Positions 11,338 through 22,919 of a stretch of DNA of 64,000 nt are shown here, piece after piece. The notes beneath the pieces were generated by a model. That model saw only the letters and a list, made by a program, of their open reading frames with translations, was not told the DNA's origin and did not search any database. Position 1 is the first letter of the stretch, and the number at the start of each line of letters is the position of its first letter. A program made the translations under genes and the position numbers. The DNA lies in NCBI GenBank assembly GCA_963931865.1, contig OZ007505.1, positions 21,304,074 through 21,368,073 on the forward strand, given 5' to 3'. Source of the DNA: Axinella damicornis (Eukaryota; Porifera; Demospongiae; Axinellida; Axinellidae).

Positions 11338-12330
11338 ATGTTGCATTGACATTGGCTACATTTACATTGCCAGCATTGACATTGACATTGGCTGCATTGA
11401 CATTGACTACATTGACATTGGCTACATTGACATTGGGTGCATTGACATTGTGGCTACATTGACATAGGGAGCATTGACATTGGGTGCATTGACATTTGAC
11501 TACATCAATTGACAGGCACATTGGCTGCATTGACATTGGTTGGCTACATTGACATTGGGTGCATTTGCATTGACATAGAGAGCATTGACATTGGGTGCAT
11601 TGACACTGACGTGGACGCATTGGCTGCATTGACATCGGGTACATACATTGACATTGGCTGCATTGACATCAGGCCACATACATTGACATTGGGTGCGACA
11701 TTGGGTGCATTGGCATCAGGTACATACATTGACATTGGCTGCATTTTGTGTTAACATTGGATGCATGGATAGTGACTGCATTGACATTGGGTGCATTGGC
11801 ATTGACACCGGGTACATACATTGTCCATTGGCTGCATTGACATTGGCTGCATTGACGTTGGGTACGTACATTGACATTGGCTGCATTGACATTGGCTGCA
11901 TTGACGTTGGGTACGTACATTGACATTGGCTGCATTGACATTGGCTGCATTGACGTTGGGTACGTACATTGACATTGGCTGCATTGACATCGATCGGGTG
12001 CATACATCATTGGCTGCATTTTGTATTAATATTGGGTGCGTGGACAGTGACTGCATTGACATTGGTTGCACTGCATTGAGACTACTTGGGTTGGCTGCAT
12101 TGACATTGGGTCCATTGACATTGACTGTATTGACACTGGGTGCATTGACATTGGCTGCATTGACATTGGCTGCATTGACATTGGCTGCATATGACATTGG
12201 CTACATTGACATTGGCTGCATTGACATTGGGTGCATATGACATTGGCTACATTGACATTGGCTGCATTGACATTGGGTGCATATGACATTGGCTACATTG
12301 ACATTGGTATCAGCAGCATTGGAATTGCTA
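11338..12330 (+). repeat. Minisatellite block A (15-bp unit, TTGACATTGGCTGCA type)
   Basis: About 1 kb of imperfect tandem units around ATTGACATTGGCTGC, mixed with ATTGACATTGGGTGC and longer composite units carrying GGGTACGTACATTGACATTG. Higher-order copies of about 54 bp recur between 11815 and 11985. Because the unit is a multiple of three and low in stops, both strands give long frames of repeated residues; these are not genes. Confidence 0.95.
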
Positions 12331-12399
12331 TTGAGAGCATGGCAGCATTAGCATTGGAAGTACGTACAGGCAATGTTAGTAATCGGAGTTGGTTCGCTA

Positions 12400-12690
12400 G
12401 TTACACTATGTGGAAGGCTCCTTTGATGAGTAGCGTGGTGTTGTTTACCACCTTGTCCAACACCTTGATCTTGTCCCAATCTGCCTGGGGATGGTTGTTC
12501 CAGGCAAGTTGTCTGCAGGGTGTGGATGCTGATTGCACAGCAGTCTTGATGTTGTAGTATCATCTGCACACCTGTCTCATGTCTTCAGTCATTGGTCGTG
12601 CCACGTAAGGAACAAATGCTCTTTGCTTCAGACTCTTCAGTTGGTTCTGCTGCAGTACTGGGCTTGCTAGCTGTCTTATTTGTGTCTGTT
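12400..12690 (-). pseudogene. C-terminal remnant of a retroelement reverse-transcriptase polyprotein
   Basis: The minus strand reads LKSLKQRAFVPYVARPM, an in-frame stop, then IKTAVQSASTPCRQL and WDKIKVLDKVVNNTTLLIKGAF before another stop. This pattern (K/R-AFVPYV ... IRTVF ... TLR; W..I.VLD.......IKEA) resembles the C-terminal part of reverse-transcriptase proteins common in sponge and cnidarian genomes. Recognition is by pattern only. The N-terminal end of the remnant runs straight into the inverted-repeat nest. Confidence 0.5.
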
Positions 12691-13905
12691 ACCTTCCATA
12701 ACTTCTCTGAGGTGTTCTTCTCCTGTTACTGTGGTCACACCCTGAGCGACAGTTCGTTCCTGTGAAAGAGGCGCCCTTTCACAGGAACAAACCCCGTTCA
12801 GGGTGTGACCACAGTAACAGGAGAAGAACACCTCAGAGAAGTCATGGAAGGTAACAGGTATCCAGACGCATACAGTACTGGGCTTGCTAGCAGTCTTTAC
12901 AGATGTGTCGGGATATACCTATTACCTTCCATGACTTCTCTGAGATGTTCTTCTCCTGTTACTGTGGTCATATCCTGAACAACAGTTTGTGCCTGTGAAA
13001 GGACGCCTCTTTCACAGGGCACAAACTGTCGTTGAGGGTGTGACCATGGTAACAGGAGAAGAACACCTCAGTGAAGTCATGGAAGGTAACAGGTATCCCG
13101 ACACACCTGTAAAGACTGATAGCAAGCCCAATACTGCATGTGTCTGGATACCTGTTACCTTCCATGACTTCTCTGAGGTGTTCTTCTCCTGTTACTGTTG
13201 TCACACCCTGAACAACAGTTTGTGCCTGTGAAAGAGGCGCCCTTTCACAGGCACAAACCGTCGTTCAGGGTGTGACCACGGTAACAGGACAAGATCACCT
13301 CAGAGATGTCATGGAAGGTAGCAGGTATCCAGACACATGGCTTGCTATCAGTCTTTACAGGTGTGTCGGGATACCTGTTACCTTCCATGACTTCACTGAG
13401 GGTGTTCTTCTCCTGTTACCATGGTCACACCCTGAACGGCAGTTTGTGCCCTGTGAAAGAGGCGCCCTTTCACAGGCACAAACTGTTGTTCAGGATATGA
13501 CCACAGTAACAGGAGAAGTACACCCTGAGTGAAGTCATGGAAGGTAACAGGTATCCAGACACATCTGTAAAGACTGCTAGCAAGCCCAGTACTGCATGTG
13601 TCTGGATACCTATTACCTTCCATGACTTCTCTGAGGTGCTCTTCTCCTGTTACTGTGGTCACACCCTGAACAACAGTTTGTGCCTGTGAAAGAGGCGCCC
13701 TTTCACAGGCACAAACCGTCGTTCAGGGTGTGACCACGGTAGCAAGAGAAGAACACCTCAGTGAAGTCATGGAAGGTAACAGCTAGGTATCCAGACACAT
13801 CTGTATAGACAGTTACCAAGCCCAGTACTTGCAGCAGAGCCAACTTAAGAGTCTGAAGCAAAGAGCATTTGTTTCCTTATGTGGCACGACTGACTGAGGA
13901 CAGGC
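12575..13905. repeat. Nest of alternating inverted repeats (large compound palindrome)
   Basis: Units containing GGTAACAGGAGAAGAACACC occur alternately forward and reversed, joined at two kinds of palindromic centres. One centre is TGAAAGAGGCGCCCTTTCACA (near 12770, 13010, 13240, 13465 and 13700); the other lies in the CAGTACTG / AAGACTG segment. The outer ends are complementary to one another: the segment from about 12580 (CAGTCATTGGTCGTGCCACG, AACAAATGCTCTTTGCTTCA) returns inverted at 13845-13905. The whole 1.3-kb region is therefore self-complementary at several scales. Confidence 0.85.
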
Positions 13906-13924
13906 TTGGCTCCCAGATTTAGCT

Positions 13925-14105
13925 TGCAATGGCTTGGCTTGGATTGGCTTCGCTACCTGGCTTGGCTATGGCTTGGCTTGGATTGGCTTCACTACCTGGC
14001 TTGGCTTCGCTACTTCACTACCTGGCTCGGCTCGGCTCAGCTTGGCTCGGCTCGGCTCGGCTCAGCTTGGCTCGGCTAGGCTTGGCTTGGCTTGGCTTGG
14101 CTGAC
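13925..14105 (+). repeat. GGCTTGGCTT / GGCTCGGCTC tandem repeat
   Basis: A low-complexity array of 5- and 10-bp units (GGCTT, GGCTC) with a longer repeated phrase near its start. It separates the inverted-repeat nest from minisatellite block B. Confidence 0.9.
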
Positions 14106-15785
14106 ACTTGATGACATTGGGTGCATTGGCATTGGCTGCATTGACATTGGCTGCACTGACATTTGGTACAACGACAGTGAGTGCATTGGCATTGACAGCA
14201 ATGACATTGTGCATTGACATTGGGTGATTGACAATGGCTACATTGACATTGGCGGCGTTGACAATGGCTGCATAGGCATTGGCTGCATTGACATTGGCTG
14301 CATTGACATTGGCTGCATTGACATTGACATTGGCTGCATTGACATTGGCTGCATTGACATTGACTTGGCTACATTGACATTGACTGCATTGACGTTGGCT
14401 GCATTGACATTGGCTACATTGACATTGGCTGCATTATCATTGACATTGGGGCTGCATTGACATTGGCTGTATTGACATTGACATTAAATTTGGCTACATT
14501 GACATTGACTGCATTGACGTTGGCTGCATTGACATTGGCTACATTGACATTGGCTGCATTGACATTGACATTAAATTTGGCTACATTGACATTGACTGCA
14601 TTGACGTTGGCTGCATTGACATTGGCTACATGACATTGGCTGCATTGACATTGACATTAAATTTGGCTACATTGACATTGACTGCATTGACGTTGGCTGC
14701 ATTGACATTGGCTGTATTGACATTGGCTACATTGACATTGACATTGGCTGCATTGACATTAAATTTGGCTACATTGACATTGACTGGATTGACATTGGCT
14801 GCATTGACTGACATTGGCTGCATTTGCGACATTGGGGCTGCATTGACATTGGCTGTATTGACATTGGCTACATTGACATTGACATTGGCTACATTGACAT
14901 TGGCTGCACTGACATTGGCTGCATTGACATTGGCTGCATTGACATTGGCTGCATTGACATTGGCTGCATTGACATTTGGCTGCATTGACATTGGGGCTGC
15001 ATTGACTGATACAATGGCTACATTGACATTGGGTACTACATTGACATTGGGTACTACATTGACATTGGGTACTACATTGACATTGGGTACTACATTGACA
15101 TTGGGTACTACATTGACATTGGGTACTACATTGACATTGGGTACTACATTGACATTGGGTACTACATTGACATTGGGTACTACATTGACATTGGGTACTA
15201 CATTGACATTAGTGGCATTGACATTGGCTGCATTGACATTGGCTGCATTGGCATTGACATTGGGCCGGCATTGACATTGGGGCTGCATTGACTGATACAA
15301 TGGCTACATTGACATTGGGTACTACATTGACATTGGGTACTACATTGACATTGGGTACTACATTGACATTAGTGGCATTGACATTGGCTGCATTGACATT
15401 GGCTACATTACATTGACTGGATTGACATTGGGTGCATTGACTGCATTGACATTAGTATATCGACATTAGCTACATTGACGTTGGCTGTGCATTCATATTG
15501 ACTGTGTTGACATTGACTGCATTGGCTACATTCGGACATTGGCTGTGCATTGACGTTGACATTGGGTGCACTGACATTGACATTGACATTAGTACATTGA
15601 CATTTGCTACGTTGACATTTGCTACATTGACATTGACTGTGAATTGGCTGTGTGGGACATTGACTGCAGTGACATTAGTACATTGACATTGGCTACATTG
15701 ACATTGGCTGTGCATTGACATTGGGTGCATTGACGTTGACTGCACTGACATTTGCTACAATGACATTGACATTTGTTATGTATTG
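14106..15785 (+). repeat. Minisatellite block B (15- and 18-bp units)
   Basis: About 1.7 kb of the same TTGACATTGGCTGCA units as block A. A subarray of about eleven near-identical 18-bp units (TTGGGTACTACATTGACA) spans 15028-15208 and a second of three copies spans 15310-15365. A higher-order copy including GACATTAAATTTGGCTAC recurs four times between 14480 and 14765. It encodes long open frames on both strands that are repeat artefacts. Confidence 0.95.
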
Positions 15786-18700
15786 CATTGATACTGAATA
15801 TTGCATTGTGCATAGCAACAGTGATGATCTATGGGATGAGCTTTGGTGAGTGGCTCAGTACAGATACTTCTATGAGATGAGCTCTGGTGAGTGGCTCGGT
15901 ACAATTATAGTCGTAAAGCTGCTATAGGCAAGCTTTATGGTAGCCCCTGCCTCCTCGATGATCACATTGCACTAAAGGCTGTATTATTTCCTTACTCTGT
16001 CTAGGGGGATTTACAGTTCATGTGAATGAGATCCGAGGGGAGAATCCTTGATTTATTTCAAGGATTCTCTAAAGTCCATCCCTGGCTCCCAAGGCCAGGC
16101 ATTCACATGCACTGCTGACACCTAAAGCTGGGTAAAGGATTTGAAAACTGGCAAAGGGAAGGTGCCACCCGCCCGCATCCTGCCTGCATCTAGTTTGGTG
16201 ACTTGCCACGTTCAGATCCCCACTGTCGTACAATGGTAAAATGACAGAGGGAGCCACACACTTGCTACAGCCTCCATTGGGTTTTGTTGCCTACATCACA
16301 AGACAGTACCACACTCTAATAAAATATTCCATAAAGTTTCTAACCCCTGGGGCCCGTCAATTCCTTTGCAGCTGCAATTATGCCTGTTAGTGAAAAATGT
16401 AACTGCCCTATAAATGCATAGCTACACAATTGTTGCATGCGGCTCCAGCTGTACATCATGGCTGTGATCTGCTGTCGGCATGTCTACCATAGGGTCCATA
16501 CTGGAAGTTGTCATACATCAGACAGTGATTCAGACTCCTATCACTTCTGTTACAAGAAACCAATAATTCAGTGACAGCACAAAAAAATGATGACCTCCTA
16601 CACTGTGAGTTTCATTATCTCAACAGCAGTGATACAACAAACTATATTCCTATATACAAGAAATAATACTTCAACCAATAATTGCAAAGCTGTAAACAAA
16701 TGATGACGTGTCATAATGTTCCTCAGGACATTTTAAACTTTCATGTACTGAAGTCAGAATGGAGTGAAGTCTGTGCACCTGGATGTTGACACTTGTGGCA
16801 AAACTTAGGTGTGTGAGCAATTTGTGTTCTTGCAAGATTGCCATGCAAGCTGGATCCCTCCACCTAGTACCTATTATAGTGCTGAAAGCATGGAGTAGAG
16901 CATCAGGATACTTCAAGAACTGAAGGTTACCTCAAAGGCCCCAGCTGCTTCACTGCTTTAACATGAACGGAGTGGGCGAATTTATTTTGGGACGTACTTT
17001 CAACTTAGTCTCTGGCAGATCCATCAACTACACATACGTAGATTAGTACGACACATCCCCATAAATTATATGCACAATGGTGGGCAAAGTATACACAGGA
17101 CAGTCCCGAGAAGGAACGCTGAACAACTGCTGGTGAAGATGTAAACAAGCGATGAAGCTGTCATGAGGTACCGAGATGGACATACGTAATATTATTAGCT
17201 ACATGGATTGAGGACGACTTCCCACCATTTCTGTTCCAAAGTACTACTGTACTGACATTTTTCAGAGTTCAAATCACTCTATCGACTTCCTACCTGGTAG
17301 TTGAGTCCGGTAGATACGTCTACATTCGCTGATATTCTCAGTGATGCACATATTGTGCTCAATATACAGGAATGTAGTTGCCTATAGCTAAGTATAGTCT
17401 CGGTATACCACACTCGCACACAGCGGAGGAGTCTGGTCGACTGCTCATATACTACTTGTTCTGAGGTACATGTACACGTGGCCGATAGTAGCTGCGAACC
17501 ACAGCGCTTCCATATATGGCAAGTTTTTTTTCCAAGTACACTACCTGCAAGCAGATTACTAAAGAAGCGCTGTGCATGGTTTGCACCTCAGAACAATAAT
17601 AGTTGTATGTATGTGATCTTGTCACACTGCCACCCCCTCTAGTCGGTGCCAAAGCATCCCACCTATAATAGTGGGGGGGGATGATGGTGAATGCTGCTTC
17701 AGGGATATCGATGTACTGTGCAAATGTACCATAACTTATGTGGGACACCCCCTTTCAGAACGTTATACTTCTTACTTTACACAAATGGCTTTTTGACTGG
17801 CACCATGCAACCTACTACCTGGAGTACAACGTAAAGCAGCAGGCAATGTTTTGGCCAGTGTGGGTGGCTGAAGAAAGAAGATGCATACAGGACTGTTTGC
17901 AAACACTGATATGATTTTTGAGCCCATCATGTGTACATGAGCATGGTAGTAGCTATACGGATGCAGTACAAAATACAAACTGCATAGACAAATGAATGAC
18001 TAAGGTAGTTGAGGGGTTCCAAGTTTAGTTTGGGGTCCAGGCCATGTTCACGGAGACTCAGCAAATACCAGCTCCTTCTGTCTCTGCTATCAAACACTCA
18101 TACGCTCCAAACTCAGGTGAAACTCCTTGCTTGCACAGGGCTGCATGTGCGAATTGCACATTTGTGGGTGTGGTTAGGTTACGGTTATTGTGCATGCGTG
18201 GTTGGTGGATCTGTGCAGTGACTAAGTATGCCCCCAAATTTCTTTTGCTGGCGCCGGCACGCTTTTCATCAGACATCTATCGATCATCACCTAGCATGCC
18301 TCTGAGTATTCATACATGACAGACCCAGCCATTGTGTTGGTGTAGACGTAACCACCTCACCTCCTCTGCACAAACCATTAGCGTTTTGCTAGTTGCGTAT
18401 GCCCTTGTCAGAAGTCTTGACTTATATTCAGGGGTCATTTCAGGCACACTAAGGGATAACAGTGCGAAATTGACTCCCAGTAGCCTCAGAAGCCCTGATC
18501 AAGGTCCAGGATCCCGTACGAGACCCAGACAAACTTTGTTGGTGTAATACATGGAGTAACCACCTCACCTCCTCCGCATCAGTCTTCAGAGTTTAGCCCA
18601 GACACAGACAGCCCTTGTCAACCTAGCACTGTTTTGAAATCCGAGGAAGTATCCTTCTTATCAATTTCATCATACGAGACAGTAAGAGAACAGCTGACAA

Positions 18701-18862
18701 CGTAGGACATTCGTACATGTAGACACAGACATCAACAAGTGTGTGTGGGAACCATGAGAGACTCTATTTCACAGAACCGAGAGGAGCTCTACATAGCCTC
18801 ACAACACCATCTTTGGATCCACTAACCGTGCACTATAGCTAATAGCGCAGGTGCTTGCTTGC

Positions 18863-19011
18863 TAGCCTCGTTCCCAGGCCTACCCCGTTTGCATTCGGTT
18901 TGCATTGACAGATGTGGAAGGGCAGTTCTTTGTCGCTCTTCCACATCCGTGTATTATTGTCAACACAAACTGAAGAACAGAAAGAATGGGGTACGCCTGG
19001 GAACGAGGCTA
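18863..19011. mobile_element. Foldback MITE, 149 bp (TAGCCTCG-tip family)
   Basis: Left tip TAGCCTCGTTCCCAGGCCTA, right tip TACGCCTGGGAACGAGGCTA. Inside are further inverted arms (CAGATGTGGAAG / CTTCCACATCCG). The 9-bp GGTGCTTGC occurs at 18850-18858 and at 19012-19020, a target duplication with a 4-bp slippage on the left. Confidence 0.8.
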
Positions 19012-19490
19012 GGTGCTTGCCACTGCATTCTACGATTATAATATTTCACAAGGTACAACATGGGCCAAGAGAGAGCCGCAAATAAAGAAAATTATGACTA
19101 GAATTATAGTGTATGACCTACTTCTACACACTTGGGGGTCAATCTTAAGTTCTTGCTCACTGTTTGTGGTCCTGAAAGCAAAGGAATACGATTGTGCATT
19201 AGTTAGTACATCAACCAACAGACTAGAGCTCTCTTCTTGGATTGAACCGCACCACAACCCTATATAGTGGGGCAGACGATCTGACCTCCTATACTCACAT
19301 ATGCATAACCACTTTTCATTATTGCTCGTAATTTTAATCCGATACCTGGGTTTTCAGTATTTGTTGGAATTGATATTATGATAATATAGATGACAACCAC
19401 TGATCAGATAATTCACAGTTCTAAGTAGCCTGGAATCCATCAAGCATTACCAGGCAGGGCGCTTGTGGTAAGTCAAAATAGTATAGACTG

Positions 19491-19691
19491 TAGCCTCGGT
19501 CCCAGGCTATAATACATGTAGACTGGGAATGCGTATTCTGTGCTGAAAGCCATGGAACACTGTAAGTAGAATTAGTGAGTATGTAACCTCTCCAGTGTGT
19601 GACGAAGACAATGAATTGATTGATGTCAGAGGATGAATGCTACCCACGTATGTGACATTTTGCTATGAGGTAAAGCCTGGGAGTGAGGCTA
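19491..19691. mobile_element. Foldback-family element with degenerate ends
   Basis: Left tip TAGCCTCGGTCCCAGGCT and right tip AAGCCTGGGAGTGAGGCTA are 200 bp apart in inverse orientation. No flanking duplication is seen. Confidence 0.5.
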
Positions 19692-19723
19692 TGCAACATG
19701 TGACAGTGTGAACGTACTTTCCG

Positions 19724-21128
19724 TCATGACTCCATTTTTGGTGCAGCTGCACCATGCTGGTTGTTGGTAGTGGGAGTCAGAGGTGTCTCATCATAGTACG
19801 CTGGTTTGGGCTGCTGCCCATCACCTGGAACCTGAGAGTTGGTCAAACCACGTGGCGGAGGGGCATGGAATTGATGCCGTATTGACGTTCCGTTTGGAGG
19901 GTATGCTGAGTGTTGAGGCTGTGGTATAACATTCGACTGTGGTTGAAGATTAGGCCATTGTGGGTTCCATTGCTGCTGCATTGATGCTCCATTCGGAGGG
20001 TATGCCGACTGTTGAGGCTGTGTTACAACGTTCGACTGTGGTTGAAAATTAGGCCATTGCGGGTTGAATTGCGGCTGCATTGATGCTCCATTTGGAGGGT
20101 ATGACGACTGTTGAGGCGGCAGCTGTTGTTGTATGTTAAATTGTGGATATGTTGGTGCTCCAATCGGAGGGTACACTGGTGGTTGAGGCTGTGGCATTTG
20201 GTGAGGACCTGGGGATCCCTGCAGCTGATTTTGAGGCTGTATTACTGAGCGTGGCTGGAAGCCAGGAGGGGGGCGAACAGCACCCATGCTTTCAGATGAA
20301 GATGGTGGTTGGGAGTGTTGCAAGAGACTTGGGGACAACCCACCCTGTGTGGTAGAATGCTTCGCTACTGCAGTGGGTGCTACAAACGGTTGCTGGCTTG
20401 GCAAAGTGTCCATGTTATCATCCGAGTCTGAGTGGGAGGAATCTCTGTGCAGGGGTCCCGTTGGGGGGTCTGCTGCTGAAGGTGGTGCATCATTGTGCTC
20501 CTTCTCTTGCCTATCTGGGGTGAAATTGGAGTAGCTTTGAGGATGTTCTTTCACAGTTTCACCCTGGTTCAAGGATGGAAAATTTGAAGCACCCTTCTTG
20601 CCCTTCTGACCACATTGAAGCTCATGTCTCACCTTCTCGAGCAGCGTTCCAAGGCGGTTCTTCCCCGTACCATCTCCCCCGTCCCCCCAGTAGCTATCAT
20701 AGGGGCTGTGCTCGATCAGCTTCCTCTCTTTCGTCCCAAGAAGCAAGTTCCGAAGGTCATCGTGTTGAGTGAACTTTGCAAGAAGTGCACAATACATCAC
20801 ACATTCTTTGACATCCTCCCAGTCACTCCTTCGCCAGAGTGAAACCCTTGGATCTCGAGTAAAATCAAACGCTTCTCGGGGTCGCGATAGGTGGCGAATC
20901 TGCTCAACGTACGGAGTACCTACGAACTTCTGAGCTTGAAAGTAGTGCTCGGAAGTCGGCCATTCTTTGCCATTCATTTTGATTGACGCCTTGTAGAAAT
21001 TGGTAAATTCATAGTAGGGGTCATCCCGATTGTAAAATTTGATTGGCCCCTTGTCCTGAGACCACCAAAACCTGTTACCTACATCACAGGTGGAAAAGAA
21101 CACCATAGTCATGCTACCAGCCTCCCTC

Positions 21129-21162
<34 letters not shown>

Positions 21163-22251
21163 AAAACAGTTGCTAGCGTTGGATTCTTGTTGACCTTGTA
21201 CCCTGACTTGTTTTAAAAGGAGATAAAAAGCTACAGCAAGTTCAACAGTAATTAGTGATGCCTGAATGTACATGAAATCATGTGACTATCACAATCATGC
21301 TACTTTGTCACATTGTAGCAAGATTCCTATGACAGCCATGCATACAGGCCCACACGCGGTACGCGGAAAAGGGCCTGGTGACACTTGGCAGGTTTTCCCG
21401 TATGTGCTCAGTCAGCATAATTATTATACTCCTTACTGAATGCATTCAAATTCACGTAGCAGGTAGAGGCGAGTCTTGGAGGCTTTTATCAAACAGGTAC
21501 ATGCTTTCACACGGTAAAGAATTTAATTACTACGCAGTAAATTGGCAATGAATGAACGTGATTCATCTACCCGAATCAAGACTGCTGACTCAGCACATAC
21601 GGGAATTTTGCCAAGTGTCACCAGGCCCTTTCCGCATTCCACATGGGGGCTAATAAATGACTACTTCCTCCCACATATAGCCTGACCAGTCCTGCATAGC
21701 CAGATCCTTTACCACGAAAGGTGGAAGGGTCTATGCAGGGCAAACGAGAACAAGGATGGTGATTTTGATACCTGATTGGTTTCCGCCATGGTGTCTGTTG
21801 CCGTGGTGACTGTAGCCAAATTTTTGGCTCTGATCTTGCAAAGCTCTGTGCTCATTGGCATGTGTCCTGTTGCAGTAGTCGTGTACACGTCCGCTGTGCT
21901 TATCCACAAAGCATGCCTTACTGCAGCCAGGGTAGCCGCAAACCGTCTTGTGGCCTGGTGGACAAAGGAAAGTTATATCAACAAACAGCCAACATTTGGA
22001 CAGTTGTCTGCTCGATCACCTGCTTTTCTGTCGCAATGTGCTTTGAACTCCATCCAGTAATCCAAGCAACACGCATCGGAACAAAACTCGTAATCTGGAT
22101 GCACCGGCGTGTGACACTGAAGGCACACTTGGCTACCGTACACCTCCAGAAATGGAACTGCCAGCTGCCCTACGCCTTTCACAGCCTTTACGACGCCTTT
22201 CCCGACCTTGGACACTACGGAAATGATGGGATTCCTGTCTTGATCGCTCAT
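19724..22251 (-). CDS. Zinc-module / NADAR-domain protein
   Basis: Three exons on the minus strand, 22251-22020, 21954-21772 and 21078-19724, join in phase 1 twice and give 589 aa. Exon 1 holds CLQCHTPVHPDYEFCSDACC, a zinc site related to the shared module. Exon 2 holds the module itself, CGYPGC ... YCNRTH. Residues about 150-300 are a NADAR (YbiA-like) domain with its conserved features: YYEFTNF, EHYFQAQKF, the RRSDWEDVK Trp/Lys segment and YWGDGGDGTGKNRLG. From established knowledge, some NADAR enzymes hydrolyse ADP-ribose from guanine in nucleic acid or related metabolites. The remaining roughly 290 residues are Pro/Gln-rich with three tandem repeats of about 35 residues around SAYPPNGASM, probably disordered. 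An in-frame Met at 21130 would give a NADAR-only form. The chosen start is the Met after which the frame is clean; an earlier in-frame Met lies at 22320. Confidence 0.85.
21129..21162 (+). repeat. Poly-C tract of about 33 bp
   Basis: A nearly pure C run on the plus strand (G run on the transcript strand) lies 50 bp upstream of the NADAR exon's 3' splice site. Length may be unreliable in assembly. Confidence 0.9.
21348..21652. mobile_element. MITE with about 70-bp inverted ends in the NADAR gene intron
   Basis: The left arm (GCGGAAAAGGGCCTGGTGACACTTGGCA ... CCCGTATGTGCTCAGTCAGCA) is repeated as inverse complement at 21585-21652 with few changes. Between the arms lie about 165 bp with no coding signal. 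No clear target duplication was identified. Confidence 0.75.
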
Positions 22252-22409
22252 CCTCGAGCTCCGACCTCTCAACATGGACTGAAGCCAAGGGAAATTCCCT
22301 TTGACATAACAAATGACCAATCAGATGGCCGCAGCACTAGTGCACGTGTTCCCATGCCCACCCCCAACTTAACTGCTTGCGACCGTTGAAAGCTCGGCCG
22401 GGGGAGTAC

Positions 22410-22485
22410 TAGCCTCGTTCCCAGGCCTCCGCCCAGACTTTATCTTGCAAGATAAAGTCTGGGCGGAGGCCTGGGAACGAGGCTA
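22410..22485. mobile_element. Perfect 76-bp palindromic foldback element
   Basis: The two 38-bp halves are exact inverse complements, from the TAGCCTCGTTCCCAGGCC tip to the TATCTTG/CAAGATA centre. The 8-bp GGGAGTAC is duplicated at 22402-22409 and 22486-22493. The right copy is part of the first unit of the adjacent 26-bp minisatellite. Confidence 0.9.
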
Positions 22486-22919
22486 GGGAGTACAGTATGC
22501 AGCAAAAGCTGGGGAGTGCAGTATGCAGCAAAAGCTGGGGAGTACAGTATGCAGCAAAAGCTGGGGAGTGCAGTATGCAGCAAAAGCTGGGGAGTACAGT
22601 ATGCAACAAAAGCTGGGGAGTACAGTATGCAGCAAAAGCTGGGGAGTGCAGTATGCAGCAAAAGCTGGGGAGTGCAGTATGCAGCAAAAGCTGGGGAGTG
22701 CAGTATGCAGCAAAAGCTGGGGAGTACAGTATGCAACAAAAGCTGGGGAGTGCAGTATGCAGCAAAAGCTGGGGAGTACAGTATGCAACAAAAGCTGGGG
22801 AGTGCAGTATGCAGCAAAAGCTGGGGAGTACAGTATGCAGCAAAAGCTGGGGAGTGCAGTATGCAGCAAAAGCTGGGGAGTCCAGTATGCAACAAAAGCT
22901 GGGGAGTCCAGTATGCAAC
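22486..22919 (+). repeat. 26-bp minisatellite, first block
   Basis: About 16 tandem copies of a unit with GGGGAGTGCAGTATGCAGCA followed by AAAGCT, varying mainly at G/A/C in the AGT(G/A/C)CAG position and at GCAG/GCAAC. Since 26 is not a multiple of three, all three frames of both strands stay open and cycle through the same residues. Confidence 0.95.

Larger units (their letters stand above)
15786..19723. other. Gene-poor intergenic region
   Basis: No coding frame with recognisable domains was found on either strand. Visible structure is limited to two 50-bp tandem phrases at 15830-15900 (GATGAGCT(T/C)TGGTGAGTGGCTC), a short hairpin at 16041-16069 (AGAATCCTTGA / TCAAGGATTCT), duplicated CCACCTCACCTCCTC phrases at 18352 and 18560, and two foldback elements listed separately. 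Confidence 0.6.

Noticed and set aside
12700..13810. Repeated units with unique segments between them, superficially like a CRISPR array
   Set aside because: The units alternate in orientation and the between-unit segments are themselves repeated; the surrounding genome is eukaryotic.
14626..15300. Open frames of 214 and 224 codons on both strands of the minisatellite
   Set aside because: They are products of a repeat unit divisible by three; both strands are open over the same bases and no other coding signal is present.
16345..16370. GGCCCGTCAATTCCTTTG, which matches the universal small-subunit rRNA core
   Set aside because: Only about 17 bp match and the flanks do not resemble rRNA, so chance or a tiny relic is more likely than an rRNA gene.
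17452..17978. Minus-strand frames of 68 and 98 codons
   Set aside because: No domain, no splice-compatible neighbours and no composition change; treated as chance frames.
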